A DNA stretch of 64,000 nucleotides from Bartonella apihabitans (lineage in GTDB: Bacteria; Pseudomonadota; Alphaproteobacteria; Rhizobiales; Rhizobiaceae). Shown here in pieces: positions 56,901-64,000 of this stretch. The translations under genes and the position numbers were made by a program. The notes beneath the pieces were generated by a model. It had not been told where the DNA came from. It saw only the letters and a program-made list of their open reading frames with translations, and did no database searches. The number at the start of each line of letters is the position of its first letter. The stretch's first letter is position 1. The stretch spans positions 1,736,001 to 1,800,000 of the forward strand of contig NZ_CP132387.1 in the NCBI RefSeq assembly GCF_030758755.1. Reading direction: 5' to 3'.

Positions 56901-57679
56901 GTCGGTGTCTGCCCTGAAAGCGTGCGCCCAGACATATCGGTAATCGTGCCGGAAATCATGATCGGCAATTCGATATTTTTTTTGGCAAAAACTTCTTTGG
57001 CAGCAAAAATAGCCGCTTTGGCATTGAGCGTATCGAAGATCGTTTCAATGAGAAGCAGGTCAACCCCGCCATCAATCAGTGCATCGATCTGTTCGCCATA
57101 GGCAATACGCAATTCATCAAAAGTAATGGCGCGAAAACCCGGATTGTTGACATCGGGCGAAATCGACGCAGTCTTATTGGTGGGGCCAATGGAACCGGCA
57201 ACAAAGCGCGGCTTGCCATCTTTTTCTTCGGCCTGCAAGGCTGCACGACGCGCCAGACGCGCGCCATCACGGTTAAGCTCGTAGACCATATTTTCCATGC
57301 CGTAATCGGCCTGCGCAATAGTGGTTGAGGAAAATGTGTTGGTTTCCAGAATGTCGGCACCGGCCAAAGCATAGCGCAAATGAATGTCTTCAATGGCTTT
57401 CGGCTGGGTCAATGTCAAAAGGTCATTATTGCCTTGAAGAGCACAGCTACAAGCCACAAACCGCTCGCCACGAAAATGTTCTTCATCAAAATGGAAAGAC
57501 TGGATTTGCGTTCCCATCGCGCCGTCAAGAATAAGAATGCGCTCGCGTGCCAATTGGCGCAATTCTTCCGCACGGTTTTTCGGCTTTTCTGTTTGACCGA
57601 ACAATTGTTCTACAGGATTTGATGTTTTGCCCGAGGCTTTCTCTTCACCGGAAGATGACTTTTCGACAATATGTGACAT
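53876..57679 (-). CDS. metH: Cobalamin-dependent methionine synthase
   Basis: Transfers methyl from methyltetrahydrofolate to homocysteine, 1267 residues. In order: homocysteine domain ([10 protein letters not shown] near residue 50, zinc cysteines in [11 protein letters not shown]), pterin domain ([14 protein letters not shown]), B12 cap and Rossmann domain with the cobalt-ligating histidine in [11 protein letters not shown], and the SAM-binding activation domain ([15 protein letters not shown]) at the C-terminus. All four modules are intact. Start ATG 57679 is favoured by AAAGG upstream; another in-frame ATG lies 18 bases earlier. A palindromic operator lies before it; the ProC-like copy 2 follows with a four-base overlap. 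Confidence 0.97.
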   Translation of the reverse strand: MSHIVEKSSSGEEKASGKTSNPVEQLFGQTEKPKNRAEELRQLARERILILDGAMGTQIQSFHFDEEHFRGERFVACSCALQGNNDLLTLTQPKAIEDIHLRYALAGADILETNTFSSTTIAQADYGMENMVYELNRDGARLARRAALQAEEKDGKPRFVAGSIGPTNKTASISPDVNNPGFRAITFDELRIAYGEQIDALIDGGVDLLLIETIFDTLNAKAAIFAAKEVFAKKNIELPIMISGTITDMSGRTLSGQTPTAFLYSVAHAKPFSVGLNCALGAKAMLPLVKEIAANTEELVCVYPNAGLPNAFGGYDETPEIMAKELEEYAREGVINIVGGCCGTTPDHIRAIAEAVKPFKPRKPKPQEKLLHLSGLEPFTLTHDIPFVNIGERTNVTGSARFRKLITNNDYTAALDVARNQVENGAQVIDINMDEGLIDSVAAMRKFLNLLAAEPDISRVPVMIDSSKWEVIEAGLQCVQGKSIVNSISLKEGEEKFIEHAKLASRYGAAVVVMAFDEKGQADTEQRKVSICERAYRILVDKVGFPPQDIIFDPNIFAIATGIDEHNNYAVDFIEATKEIRKKLPYCHISGGVSNLSFSFRGNEPVREAMHSVFLYRAIAAGMDMGIVNAGQLAVYDTIEPKLKKACEDVILNKDAGATERLLALAEEYRGKAGGGVKKEKDLSWRQLPVEKRLEHALVNGITEYIDADTEEARQKAERPLDVIEGPLMAGMNVVGDLFGSGKMFLPQVVKSARVMKQAVAILLPYMEEEKRKNGGEGHQSAGKIILATVKGDVHDIGKNIVGVVLACNNYEIIDLGVMVPAQTILDAARREKADAIGLSGLITPSLDEMVNVAHEMESQGFDIPLLIGGATTSRVHTAVKINPQYHRGQSVYVLDASRAVGVVSSLLSPQTKTETIEKIRQEYAKLAAAHEKGEQQKTRVSLSEARANALKLDFKNYKPVKPTFLGVKKFDDWDLAELSTYFDWTPFFQSWELRGRFPAILDDEKQGATARQLYDDAQKMLKKIIAEKWFHPKAVIGFWPANRVGDDIRIYTDETRKHERATFFTLRQQLQRREGKPNLALADFVAPVGTPDYLGGFVVTSGFGEDEIAERFKRENDDYSSILVKALADRFAEAFAECLHERVRKVYWGYAADENSTKEDLIAENYRGIRPAPGYPAQPDHTEKGTLFELLDATKNTGVELTESYAMWPGSSVAGLYFSHPDSYYFGVAKVERDQVEDYAERKAMPVSEVERWLGPILNYEVKRDK

Positions 57680-57713
57680 AGCAGGGGAACCTTTCATATC
57701 AGCCGGTCATGAG

Positions 57714-57737
57714 TGACATAAAGATTTCTTTATGTCA
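57714..57737. promoter_or_regulatory. SahR/SamR-like palindrome upstream of metH
   Basis: TGACATAAAGA-TT-TCTTTATGTCA is a perfect 24-base palindrome 35 bases upstream of the metH start. It has the form of the ArsR-family SahR/SamR sites known to control methionine-cycle genes in Proteobacteria (comparison from memory). No cobalamin or SAM riboswitch is visible, so this is the likely control point. Confidence 0.65.
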
Positions 57738-57758
57738 ATGAATTCCAAGAATAGAAAT

Positions 57759-57787
57759 AAAAAACGCCGGTATAAACCGGCGCCTTT
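57759..57787 (-). terminator. Terminator between membrane gene and metH
   Basis: CGCCGG-TATAAA-CCGGCG with flanking A-tract to the left gives, on the minus strand, a 6-bp GC stem followed by UUUUUU. It ends the leftward transcript of the gene at 57,810 before metH. Confidence 0.8.
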
Positions 57788-57809
57788 TTAATAAAACTTT
57801 TTGTGATCG

Positions 57810-58055
57810 TCACCGGACAAAAATACCGATAGAGCAAGCGACACACAAAACTGACAGAATTATCAAAATAAGATAGGCTTTTTTCTTGTCGAATAGAATT
57901 GCAAAAGCAGAAAACCAGCCCATAATACCGGCGCTTAATGCAAACATAAAACCGGCGCGGTTCATGGCAACAAGATGGGCAGCCATGAGGCCACCGATAA
58001 TCAGCGCACCAAAAACTATTATAAGACCGGTTGCGAACTTCTCATAATCGTCCAT
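57810..58055 (-). CDS. Small membrane protein with three hydrophobic segments
   Basis: An 81-residue inner-membrane protein (FATGLIIVFGALIIGGLMAAHLV, GFMFALSAGIMGWFSAFAILF, AYLILIILSVLCVACSIGIFV). ATG 58055 has GAGG seven bases upstream. No family recognised. It has its own terminator. Confidence 0.65.
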   Translation of the reverse strand: MDDYEKFATGLIIVFGALIIGGLMAAHLVAMNRAGFMFALSAGIMGWFSAFAILFDKKKAYLILIILSVLCVACSIGIFVR

Positions 58056-58358
58056 AATCAATCCTCTTCAAGCGGGCTTGCAATTCTTCATAAATCAAAG
58101 TCCGGCTACTTGATGTTACTTTTCCTTCTAACGCATGAAAGACAAAAACAAAATGTTTTTTTCGTTGATGCCGCTTGAACCACGCGCCTAACGACGAAGT
58201 TTTTTTCATGGAACCGTTTTTCCTCTCTCAAGCTCTTCGTGGTTAAAGCTATTATAGCCTATTTATCGCGGAAGCTTTTATGAACAACACCGTTTATGCT
58301 GAACAAACTGAACTTGCCAAACCGGAATTGCCGGTTATTTTTCCCCGCTTGTTGTTTT

Positions 58359-58727
58359 TCAATTTTCCGGTTGAAAGAATGACTCTATATGGCGGGGCAA
58401 TTTCCACGGGCTGATCGCAATCAAATCGTAGCGCAAACGCAGTTTTTTACGGTCAGGCTGGCGGGCTAGAAAAACATTCGCCGCTTTGTCAATGCGCTTT
58501 CTACTCTGTTTTTGGACTGCTTCCATCGCCTCTTCAATGGTCGGGCGCGCTTTCACTTCGACAATGGCAATGACATTGCCGCGCCGCGCTATAATATCGA
58601 TTTCACCGAAATAGGTTTCAAAACGCCGTGCCGCAATATGATAGCCTTTCATTTGCAACCATAAGCCCGCAAGCCTTTCGGCATAAATGCCGCGTGAATA
58701 TATTTTCTGCTTGCGTTTTTTGTTCAT
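58359..58727 (-). CDS. yraN: YraN/UPF0102 endonuclease-like protein
   Basis: A 122-residue protein of the UPF0102 family, with a restriction-endonuclease-like core: GEIDIIARRGNVIAIVEVKAR gives the acidic and Glu-x-Lys catalytic pattern. It usually neighbours rsmI, as here (gap of 326 bases). The family's role, perhaps Holliday junction or DNA repair processing, is not established. Confidence 0.88.
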   Translation of the reverse strand: MNKKRKQKIYSRGIYAERLAGLWLQMKGYHIAARRFETYFGEIDIIARRGNVIAIVEVKARPTIEEAMEAVQKQSRKRIDKAANVFLARQPDRKKLRLRYDLIAISPWKLPRHIESFFQPEN

Positions 58728-59053
58728 GATCGCGCTTCATGAAAAGGTGAGAAAACTGACAGTTCTATCTACTCACAAGAATAAAGATTTATATAGACAT
58801 ATTTTTTAAAAATTACCGTGCTCTGATCGCACCCCCAACTATTCAAAGGTAAGACGGGCGAGACTTTAAAAATTGACGGAAGAGAATTTTTACGGGTTTT
58901 TTAAGCGCTTTATTTTTTCGACCCTTGGGGCTTTTTCAACCATTCGGGATTTTTCCGGTATTAAAGCTTTTTTATACCCTGATCTTTTTCCACTATTCAG
59001 GATTTTTGAGCCGCTTCACTTTTTTTAAAGCCCCCGCTCTTCTTTAAAAAAGC
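58728..59053. other. Pyrimidine-rich spacer between yraN and rsmI
   Basis: About 325 bases without a gene. It contains two alike stretches, CTTTTTCAACCATTCGGGATTTTT and CTTTTTCCACTATTCAGGATTTTT, about 60 bases apart, in a T-rich background. No function apparent. Confidence 0.4.
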
Positions 59054-59938
59054 TTAAGTCTTCAAAGATAACAGGCGCTTATAGAGATCGGCTTTTTTGT
59101 GTCCGGTCATTTTGGCTGCTTCTGCGGCCGCTTTTGCTGCCGGATAATCTTTAGAAAGGTCGATCAGAAGTTTGTCAATTTCTTCCGTATCGAATTTTTC
59201 CTGCTGTTTTGACGGTGGCTCGACAATAATAACAATTTCGCCGCGTATTTTTTCGCTATCATTATAGCGTTCTTTCAATTCCGAAAGTGGTGCAACATCA
59301 ACCGTCTCGAATTTTTTGGTCATTTCGCGACAGATTGCACCACGGCGATCTTTCCCGAAAACATCAACCATATCAGCGAGAGTTGTCGACACGCGATGTG
59401 GCGACTCGTAAAAAATCAATGAAGCGGGAATTGAAGCGAGTTCTTCAAGTCTGGCTTTTCTTTGCATAGACTTTGTCGGAAGAAAGCCGAAAAAGAAGAA
59501 ACTATCCGTCGGTAGCCCCGTTGCGATCAATGCTGTCAAAGCGGCAGAAGCACCCGGAACCGGCACGATTTTGATATTTTTTTCGCGCGCCTCGGCAACC
59601 AGCCGGAAACCGGGGTCGGAAATAAGCGGCATACCGGCATCACTCACCAGTGCCACCGATTGGTTCTCTTCGAGAGCGCCAAGAAGTTTTCTGCCTGCTT
59701 CCTCGACATTGTGTTCCTGATAAACAATCGGCTTCTGGTGAATACCATAGCGATCAAGCAATATGCGTGTCACTCTGGTATCTTCGCAGGCAAGAACATC
59801 GGCAGCGGCAATTGTTTCTATTGCCCGCAAGGTGATATCGCCAAGATTTCCTATCGGTGTTGCCACAAGGTAGAGCGCCGGTTCAAGTGCCGGTGCTTCA
59901 TAAGCATTCGCCCCGATGATATATTTCCTGTCTGCCAA
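59054..59938 (-). CDS. rsmI: 16S rRNA (cytidine-1402 2'-O)-methyltransferase
   Basis: Methylates C1402 of 16S rRNA with SAM. 294 residues of the SAM-dependent tetrapyrrole methylase fold: ALYLVATPIGNLGDITLRAIE, ACEDTRVTRILLDRYGI, VSDAGMPLISDPGFRLV and a GASAALTALIATGLPTD motif. It starts at TTG 59938 with AGGA seven bases upstream, three bases after the stop of the CoA-transferase gene, so the two are co-transcribed. Confidence 0.92.
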   Translation of the reverse strand: MADRKYIIGANAYEAPALEPALYLVATPIGNLGDITLRAIETIAAADVLACEDTRVTRILLDRYGIHQKPIVYQEHNVEEAGRKLLGALEENQSVALVSDAGMPLISDPGFRLVAEAREKNIKIVPVPGASAALTALIATGLPTDSFFFFGFLPTKSMQRKARLEELASIPASLIFYESPHRVSTTLADMVDVFGKDRRGAICREMTKKFETVDVAPLSELKERYNDSEKIRGEIVIIVEPPSKQQEKFDTEEIDKLLIDLSKDYPAAKAAAEAAKMTGHKKADLYKRLLSLKT

Positions 59939-59941
59939 AAC

Positions 59942-61435
59942 TCATCCTAACATTGAACCCGTTTTCTTGAACTTTTCGTGCAACGAAAAGGCTTCTTCAA
60001 GAATATGCGGGGTCTGGCCACCAACCGTTTTGCAAGCACGATCGAAATAATCGCGCAATACATCGTGATAGTCGGGATGGGCACATTTTTCAATGATAAG
60101 CGGTGCACGTTCACGTGGTGCAAGACCGCGCAAATCGGCATAACCCAATTCTGTCACCAGAACATCGACATCATGCTCTGTATGATCAACATGGGCAACC
60201 ATCGGCACAACGGAAGAAATCTTGCCACCTTTGGCAACCGATTTTGTTACGAAAACCGAAATATAGGCATTTCTCGCAAAATCGCCCGAACCGCCAATAC
60301 CGTTCATCATATGGGTGCCACCGACATGGGTCGAGTTGACATTGCCATAAATGTCGAATTCAAGCGCTGTATTGATCGCAATAATACCGAGGCGACGGAT
60401 AATTTCCGGATAATTCGAAATTTCCTGCGGCCGCAAGATGAGCCGGTCTTTATAGCGCCCGATATTCGGGAAAACCCGTGCTGCACAGGCTTCGCTCAAA
60501 GTAATCGACGAGGCCGAAGCAAAATCGAGCTTGCCAGCATCAAAAAGTTCGAAGGTCGAATCCTGCAGCACTTCGCTATACATTTGCAAATTGTGGAACG
60601 GGCTATTCACAAAGCCTGTCAGAACCGCATTGGCAATGGTGCCGATACCGGCCTGAATGGGGCTCAATGTCATATCCATGCGGCCTTGGTCGACCTCTTT
60701 CAGGAAGAATTCGGTCAAATGGCGGGCAATGGCATTGGTTGCATCATCGGCTGGCGAAATCAATGACGGGCTATCCGGCACATCCGAAATGACAATGGCC
60801 GCAATCTTGTTTTTATCCACCTTGATTGAAGTCGTGCCGATGCGCGTATCGGGTTTTACAACTTCGACAGGCTTGCGATTTGGCCGTGCTTCGGGAATAT
60901 AGACATCGTGTATGCCTTCAAAATCCGGATTAACACTGGTATTGAGTTCGATAATAATTTTATCAGCCCCCAAGGCAAAGCTTGCCGAATTGCCGATAGA
61001 TGTTGTCGGCACAATCGAACCATCTTCATGAATCATCATTGCTTCGATAATGGCAATATTGACCGGTGGTAACTGGTGGGCACGCAATTGCTCAACCATT
61101 TCCGACAAATGTTCGTCAATAAACATAACTTCGCCGCGATTGATTGCCGCTCTTAACGTGGTGTCGACCTGAAACGGCATACGACGGGCAAGAACACCCG
61201 CCTCGCTCAATATCTTGTCGGTGTCATGACCAAGAGAAGCGCCCGTCATCAGGCTGATTTTAAAGGGGTGTTCTTTCGCCCGCTTTGCCATTGCATGAGG
61301 AACAAGTTTGGCATCGCCCGCACGGGTAAACCCGCTCATGCCGACAACCATACCATCTTTTACCAGACTTGCCGCCTCGTCCGCCGAGACGATTTTTGCT
61401 CTCAATTCCTCACTTTGAATACGATCTTCATACAT
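59942..61435 (-). CDS. aarC: Succinyl-CoA:acetate CoA-transferase / acetyl-CoA hydrolase family
   Basis: A 497-residue class I CoA-transferase. MVVGMSGFTRAGDAKLVPHAM opens the first domain, SPIQAGIGTIANAVLTGF carries the conserved site, and MYSEVLQDSTFELFDAG contains the presumed catalytic glutamate. The C-terminal GGTHMMNGIGGSGDFARNAY loop is typical of AarC/Cat1 enzymes. It transfers CoA from succinyl-CoA to acetate, a TCA variant used in acetate-exposed bacteria, as in Acetobacter. The ATG has GGGAG upstream. rsmI follows three bases downstream. Confidence 0.9.
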   Translation of the reverse strand: MYEDRIQSEELRAKIVSADEAASLVKDGMVVGMSGFTRAGDAKLVPHAMAKRAKEHPFKISLMTGASLGHDTDKILSEAGVLARRMPFQVDTTLRAAINRGEVMFIDEHLSEMVEQLRAHQLPPVNIAIIEAMMIHEDGSIVPTTSIGNSASFALGADKIIIELNTSVNPDFEGIHDVYIPEARPNRKPVEVVKPDTRIGTTSIKVDKNKIAAIVISDVPDSPSLISPADDATNAIARHLTEFFLKEVDQGRMDMTLSPIQAGIGTIANAVLTGFVNSPFHNLQMYSEVLQDSTFELFDAGKLDFASASSITLSEACAARVFPNIGRYKDRLILRPQEISNYPEIIRRLGIIAINTALEFDIYGNVNSTHVGGTHMMNGIGGSGDFARNAYISVFVTKSVAKGGKISSVVPMVAHVDHTEHDVDVLVTELGYADLRGLAPRERAPLIIEKCAHPDYHDVLRDYFDRACKTVGGQTPHILEEAFSLHEKFKKTGSMLG

Positions 61436-61521
61436 TCCAAACTCCCATTCTCAACAACATCCAAGCCAGCCTCCCTGCGAAACTTTTAAAGATCGAGGTA
61501 ACGATTGCCGGGCTTATGCTA

Positions 61522-62216
61522 TCAAGCCTCTTCCATTTCAGTTAAAATCAGCTTGGCTGCCTGTAACGGATTTTCAGCTTTGATAATAGGCCGGGCAACC
61601 ACAAGATGGCTGGCACCGGCCTCAATTGCTTCTTTCGGGCTCATGACACGTTTCTGGTCACCTTTATCGGCCCCTTTGGGGCGAATACCGGGGGTGACCA
61701 AAGCCATATCAGGGCCAATAACATCTCTTAACGCGCGGGCTTCCGCAGCCGAAGCGACAATTCCGCCCATTCCTGCCGAACGGGCATCTTTCGCCCGCTT
61801 CAACACCAATGTTTTGGCATCGTCTGAGTAACCTGCCGCTTTCAGATCAGCGTCATCCATCGAGGTGAGCACTGTCACACCGAGGAGACAAAGATCACTT
61901 CCTTGGCCGCTTCCACGGCTGCCCGCATTGCTTTCGGATAGGCATGAACAGTCAACATATCGACACCGACCTTGACGATATTTTCAACCGCACTTTTTAT
62001 CGTATTGTCGATATCCAGAAGTTTCATATCAAGGAAAACTTTTTTGTTTTCCGCTTTGAGTTCACGGACAAATTCAAGCCCGCCTGCAAACGATAATTGA
62101 TAGCCTATTTTATAAAAGCTGACGGTATCACCCAATTCCTGAACCAGCTTTTCTGCCTGTCGAATATCAGCCACGTCCAATCCGACGATTAACCGATCTC
62201 GCATAACACTCGCCAT
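61522..62216 (-). pseudogene. pyrF: Orotidine-5'-phosphate decarboxylase, single-base frameshift
   Basis: The last step of UMP synthesis. The first frame has [10 protein letters not shown], the catalytic [11 protein letters not shown] (Asp-x-Lys), and [15 protein letters not shown]; then a stop. The second frame picks up with [33 protein letters not shown] and [10 protein letters not shown]. One extra C at 61,901-61,902 gives [17 protein letters not shown] and a 231-residue protein of normal length. Loss would require external uracil, so either this strain is a pyrimidine auxotroph or the base call is wrong. Start ATG 62216; a TTG three bases upstream is rejected. Confidence 0.92.
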
Positions 62217-62437
62217 CAATCAAACTCCATTCCAATGACCTTTTTAACAATCCTCACCCCTTTTAACAATTCCGACCTTTTTTAACGATCTGGAATTGAA
62301 GCCAAGTGGTATAAACCTTGTTCCGGTCCCGTTCCGACTTCCTTAATTTTTGAAATCAAACTGTTCTTGAACAGAATAGGTTCCATTAAAAAGCTCATTA
62401 TCAGGCATAAGCCGAAAGTACAACTTTCCACTCATCC

Positions 62438-62565
62438 TTATCATGCAATTGTACCCCGTTATCAAGCAATTATCGCATCTTATCAAGTAATTGTGCTCCC
62501 ATAACAAGCAATTGTGCACCTTTTGTTCGACAATATTGTGCAGCTTTTGTCCGACAATTTTGACG
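62438..62565. repeat. Degenerate 21-bp tandem repeat upstream of pyrF
   Basis: Six imperfect units: about TTATCAAGCAATTGTGCACC, recurring at 62,438, 62,459, 62,480, 62,501, 62,521 and 62,545. The first four are spaced 20-21 bases (two helical turns), the last two are more diverged. The AATTGTGC core recurs. It may be a protein-binding array or a degenerate heptapeptide repeat in a leftward frame (62,343-62,720); I think the frame is not a gene. Confidence 0.65.
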
Positions 62566-63291
62566 AGGCTCAAAACAATCAGGCTAAAATCTGTTCGCTT
62601 ATATCGGTAAATCGCACAATTTTTCAAAACCGCGTTTACTTCTTCGGGAAACTTATTCTCATTGTCGGACAAACAGTGCTCTCTTGCATGACAATCCGGA
62701 AATTTTAAAAAAAACGACAATCAGGAAACTGTGACTCAACCTGTTTTTCGTGAAAAATTTTTGCGCCGTTTTTTAAAAAAAGTTGGTCAACATGTTCCGG
62801 TCTTCGATGCTATCGGTTTTATCATCAAAGTCGGATCATTACCAAGGCAAGCCACTAAGGCGAGATCACTAAAGTCGGATCTTCATTAAAGTTAGCTCAC
62901 GATGGTCAGATGATTACCGATAAATGATTATGATGAGATCACTCGACCGTGGAGCGCAGTGAACCTATGCGACCGGTCAGTTTTTCCGGAAAGCCAATCC
63001 GCTAGACGCGGTGAAATCTCTATTCTTGTTGAACAGCTTGGCAAGTGACAGGCGAAACAAGATTCATTCACCGGCAATTTTTTTGAAAGCTTGAACGAAT
63101 TATGCTTAATCCTGCCTTGCTTAAAATTTCTTGCTTTGCAGAATAGTGCTTGCTTTGCTTGATACCGGTTTTAATACCGCTTAGTGTCGCGCCCCGTAAA
63201 ACCGGCGTTTGCCCGTGAGCGATCGTTATGCGCTTTTCATGTTTGGCAAAAGCATAACAATCAAAGAGGTGAACCCGACTTTTTTAAAAAA
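62566..63291. other. Gene-poor spacer between pyrF repeats and lytic transglycosylase
   Basis: About 725 bases with no supported gene on either strand. It contains small scattered repeats (AAAGTCGGATC, twice near 62,828 and 62,872). Confidence 0.4.
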
Positions 63292-64000
63292 TCAGGTTCC
63301 GCTACTTTTCATTTGCGGTATCGGAATATTGACAGTGCCGTTACCGGTGCTGGCATCGGTTTTTGGTCTGGTAACCGATTCGACAGCATTTCTTGCGTCA
63401 TCCGAAATACCGGAATTGTCACCAAGCCCTGTCTCGCCTAAAAGCCCTTTGGCCTTGGCATCATAATAATAACCGCGGGCGTAAAGGCGTACGGCCTGCG
63501 TCTCGTCACCGTCTGCCACTTTATAGGCTCCGGCCAGATATTTCACGGCAAAACGCAAATTCGTTTCTGCGTCGAGAAGCCCTTTCGGATCCCCTTGATA
63601 GCCCATGCCTTTGGCTGTCGGATGACTGATTTGCATGAGACCGAGATAGGGTCCGTTACGACTATTGGGGTTACCATTGCTTTCACGTTTGACAACGCGT
63701 CTTACAAGACTTTCCGGCACATTATAGGCCATTGAATATTTGGAAATGAGTTGTTCGACTTCGGGGCTTGCATGGGCAAGTTCTACGGGCCCCGACGAGG
63801 ATTTGAGGGCATCGGGATTGGCGGAACTTTCTCTCGCGAGTACTGCAGGATTGGCTTGTTTCCCATTAAATGCCAATTCCTTGAACACCGGAACCGGAAT
63901 TTTTTTGTCAATCAGATAACCGTATGATAACGGCGTTGTCATTGTTCCGACACGTGCAAACGACGCGGTTGCATCAGCGAGTTCGGTTTTGGGCTTGTTT
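63292..64000 (-). CDS. Lytic transglycosylase, SLT domain (N-terminus outside window)
   Basis: A murein hydrolase, at least 236 residues visible; the frame stays open to the right edge through residues NKPKTELADATASF, so an internal ATG at 63942 is probably not the true start. The SLT fold is seen as VKRESNGNPNSRNG (catalytic glutamate in RESNG), YLGLMQISHPTAKGMGY and LRFAVKYLAGAYKVADGDETQAVRLYARGY. It cleaves peptidoglycan glycan strands in cell-wall turnover. A C-terminal tail of about 55 residues is low-complexity. It ends 725 bases upstream of the pyrF repeats. Confidence 0.85.
   Translation of the reverse strand, partial: NKPKTELADATASFARVGTMTTPLSYGYLIDKKIPVPVFKELAFNGKQANPAVLARESSANPDALKSSSGPVELAHASPEVEQLISKYSMAYNVPESLVRRVVKRESNGNPNSRNGPYLGLMQISHPTAKGMGYQGDPKGLLDAETNLRFAVKYLAGAYKVADGDETQAVRLYARGYYYDAKAKGLLGETGLGDNSGISDDARNAVESVTRPKTDASTGNGTVNIPIPQMKSSGT

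Noticed and set aside
57680..57810. Cobalamin or SAM riboswitch upstream of metH
   Set aside because: The leader is short and shows only a palindrome and the neighbouring gene's terminator; no B12-box or SAM-II-like conserved core was recognised.
62343..62720. Leftward 125-codon frame across the 21-bp repeats
   Set aside because: Heptapeptide pattern is simply the 21-bp repeat in translation; no RBS or family, cysteine/tyrosine-rich odd composition.

Overview
The window is chromosomal DNA of an alphaproteobacterium, most likely a Rhizobiales member of the Bartonella/Brucella group with moderate GC (an insect-gut Bartonella-like genome would fit). The pointers are an Irr-type iron control element, a SamR/SahR-like palindrome before metH, an EIIA-HPr fructose phosphotransferase, a guanylyltransferase-isomerase fusion, and phage genes of the kind found in Rhizobiales prophages. 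The species assignment is inference.

Left chromosomal part (1-17.6 kb): a divergent fructose PTS gene and LacI-type regulator with two near-identical operators; a frameshifted 3-hydroxyisobutyrate-dehydrogenase-type gene; a zinc alcohol dehydrogenase; a cupin resembling bacterial hydroxynitrile lyases; then a catecholate-siderophore uptake cluster (TonB receptor, IroE/Cee-type periplasmic esterase, CeuE-type binding protein, two FecCD permeases, ATPase) behind an ICE box; then a DHA2-type MFS transporter and a CPA1 Na+/H+ antiporter.

Prophage-like part (about 19.5-46.6 kb): a leftward accessory pair (a proteasome-like Ntn hydrolase and a 60-residue protein), a CI/LexA-type repressor with paired operators, replication genes ending in a 10-bp tandem repeat, an AT-hook protein, a leftward membrane protein split by a frameshift, then a rightward short-tailed-phage morphogenesis run (terminases, portal, scaffold, N4-gp56-type capsid, adaptor, gp10-like protein, GNAT-like protein, S74-type protein, tail collar and fibres) and a lysis cassette (GH24 lysozyme, overlapping Rz/Rz1, holin-like). 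No integrase or att repeat was found, so it may be a defective prophage or a gene-transfer-agent-like element.

Right chromosomal part (46.7-64 kb): small orphan genes, an N-terminally truncated GNAT toxin, tRNA-Pro(CGG), a guanylyltransferase/AGE-isomerase fusion, two small secreted proteins, a tandemly duplicated ProC-like gene carrying a scrap of metH, metH, yraN, rsmI, a succinyl-CoA:acetate CoA-transferase, pyrF (frameshifted) and a lytic transglycosylase cut by the window end.

A cross-cutting observation is that four chromosomal genes (dehydrogenase, TonB receptor, siderophore esterase, pyrF) are each broken by one missing base in a short G/C run. In every case adding one base restores a full-length family-typical protein, so sequencing error is as likely as real decay.
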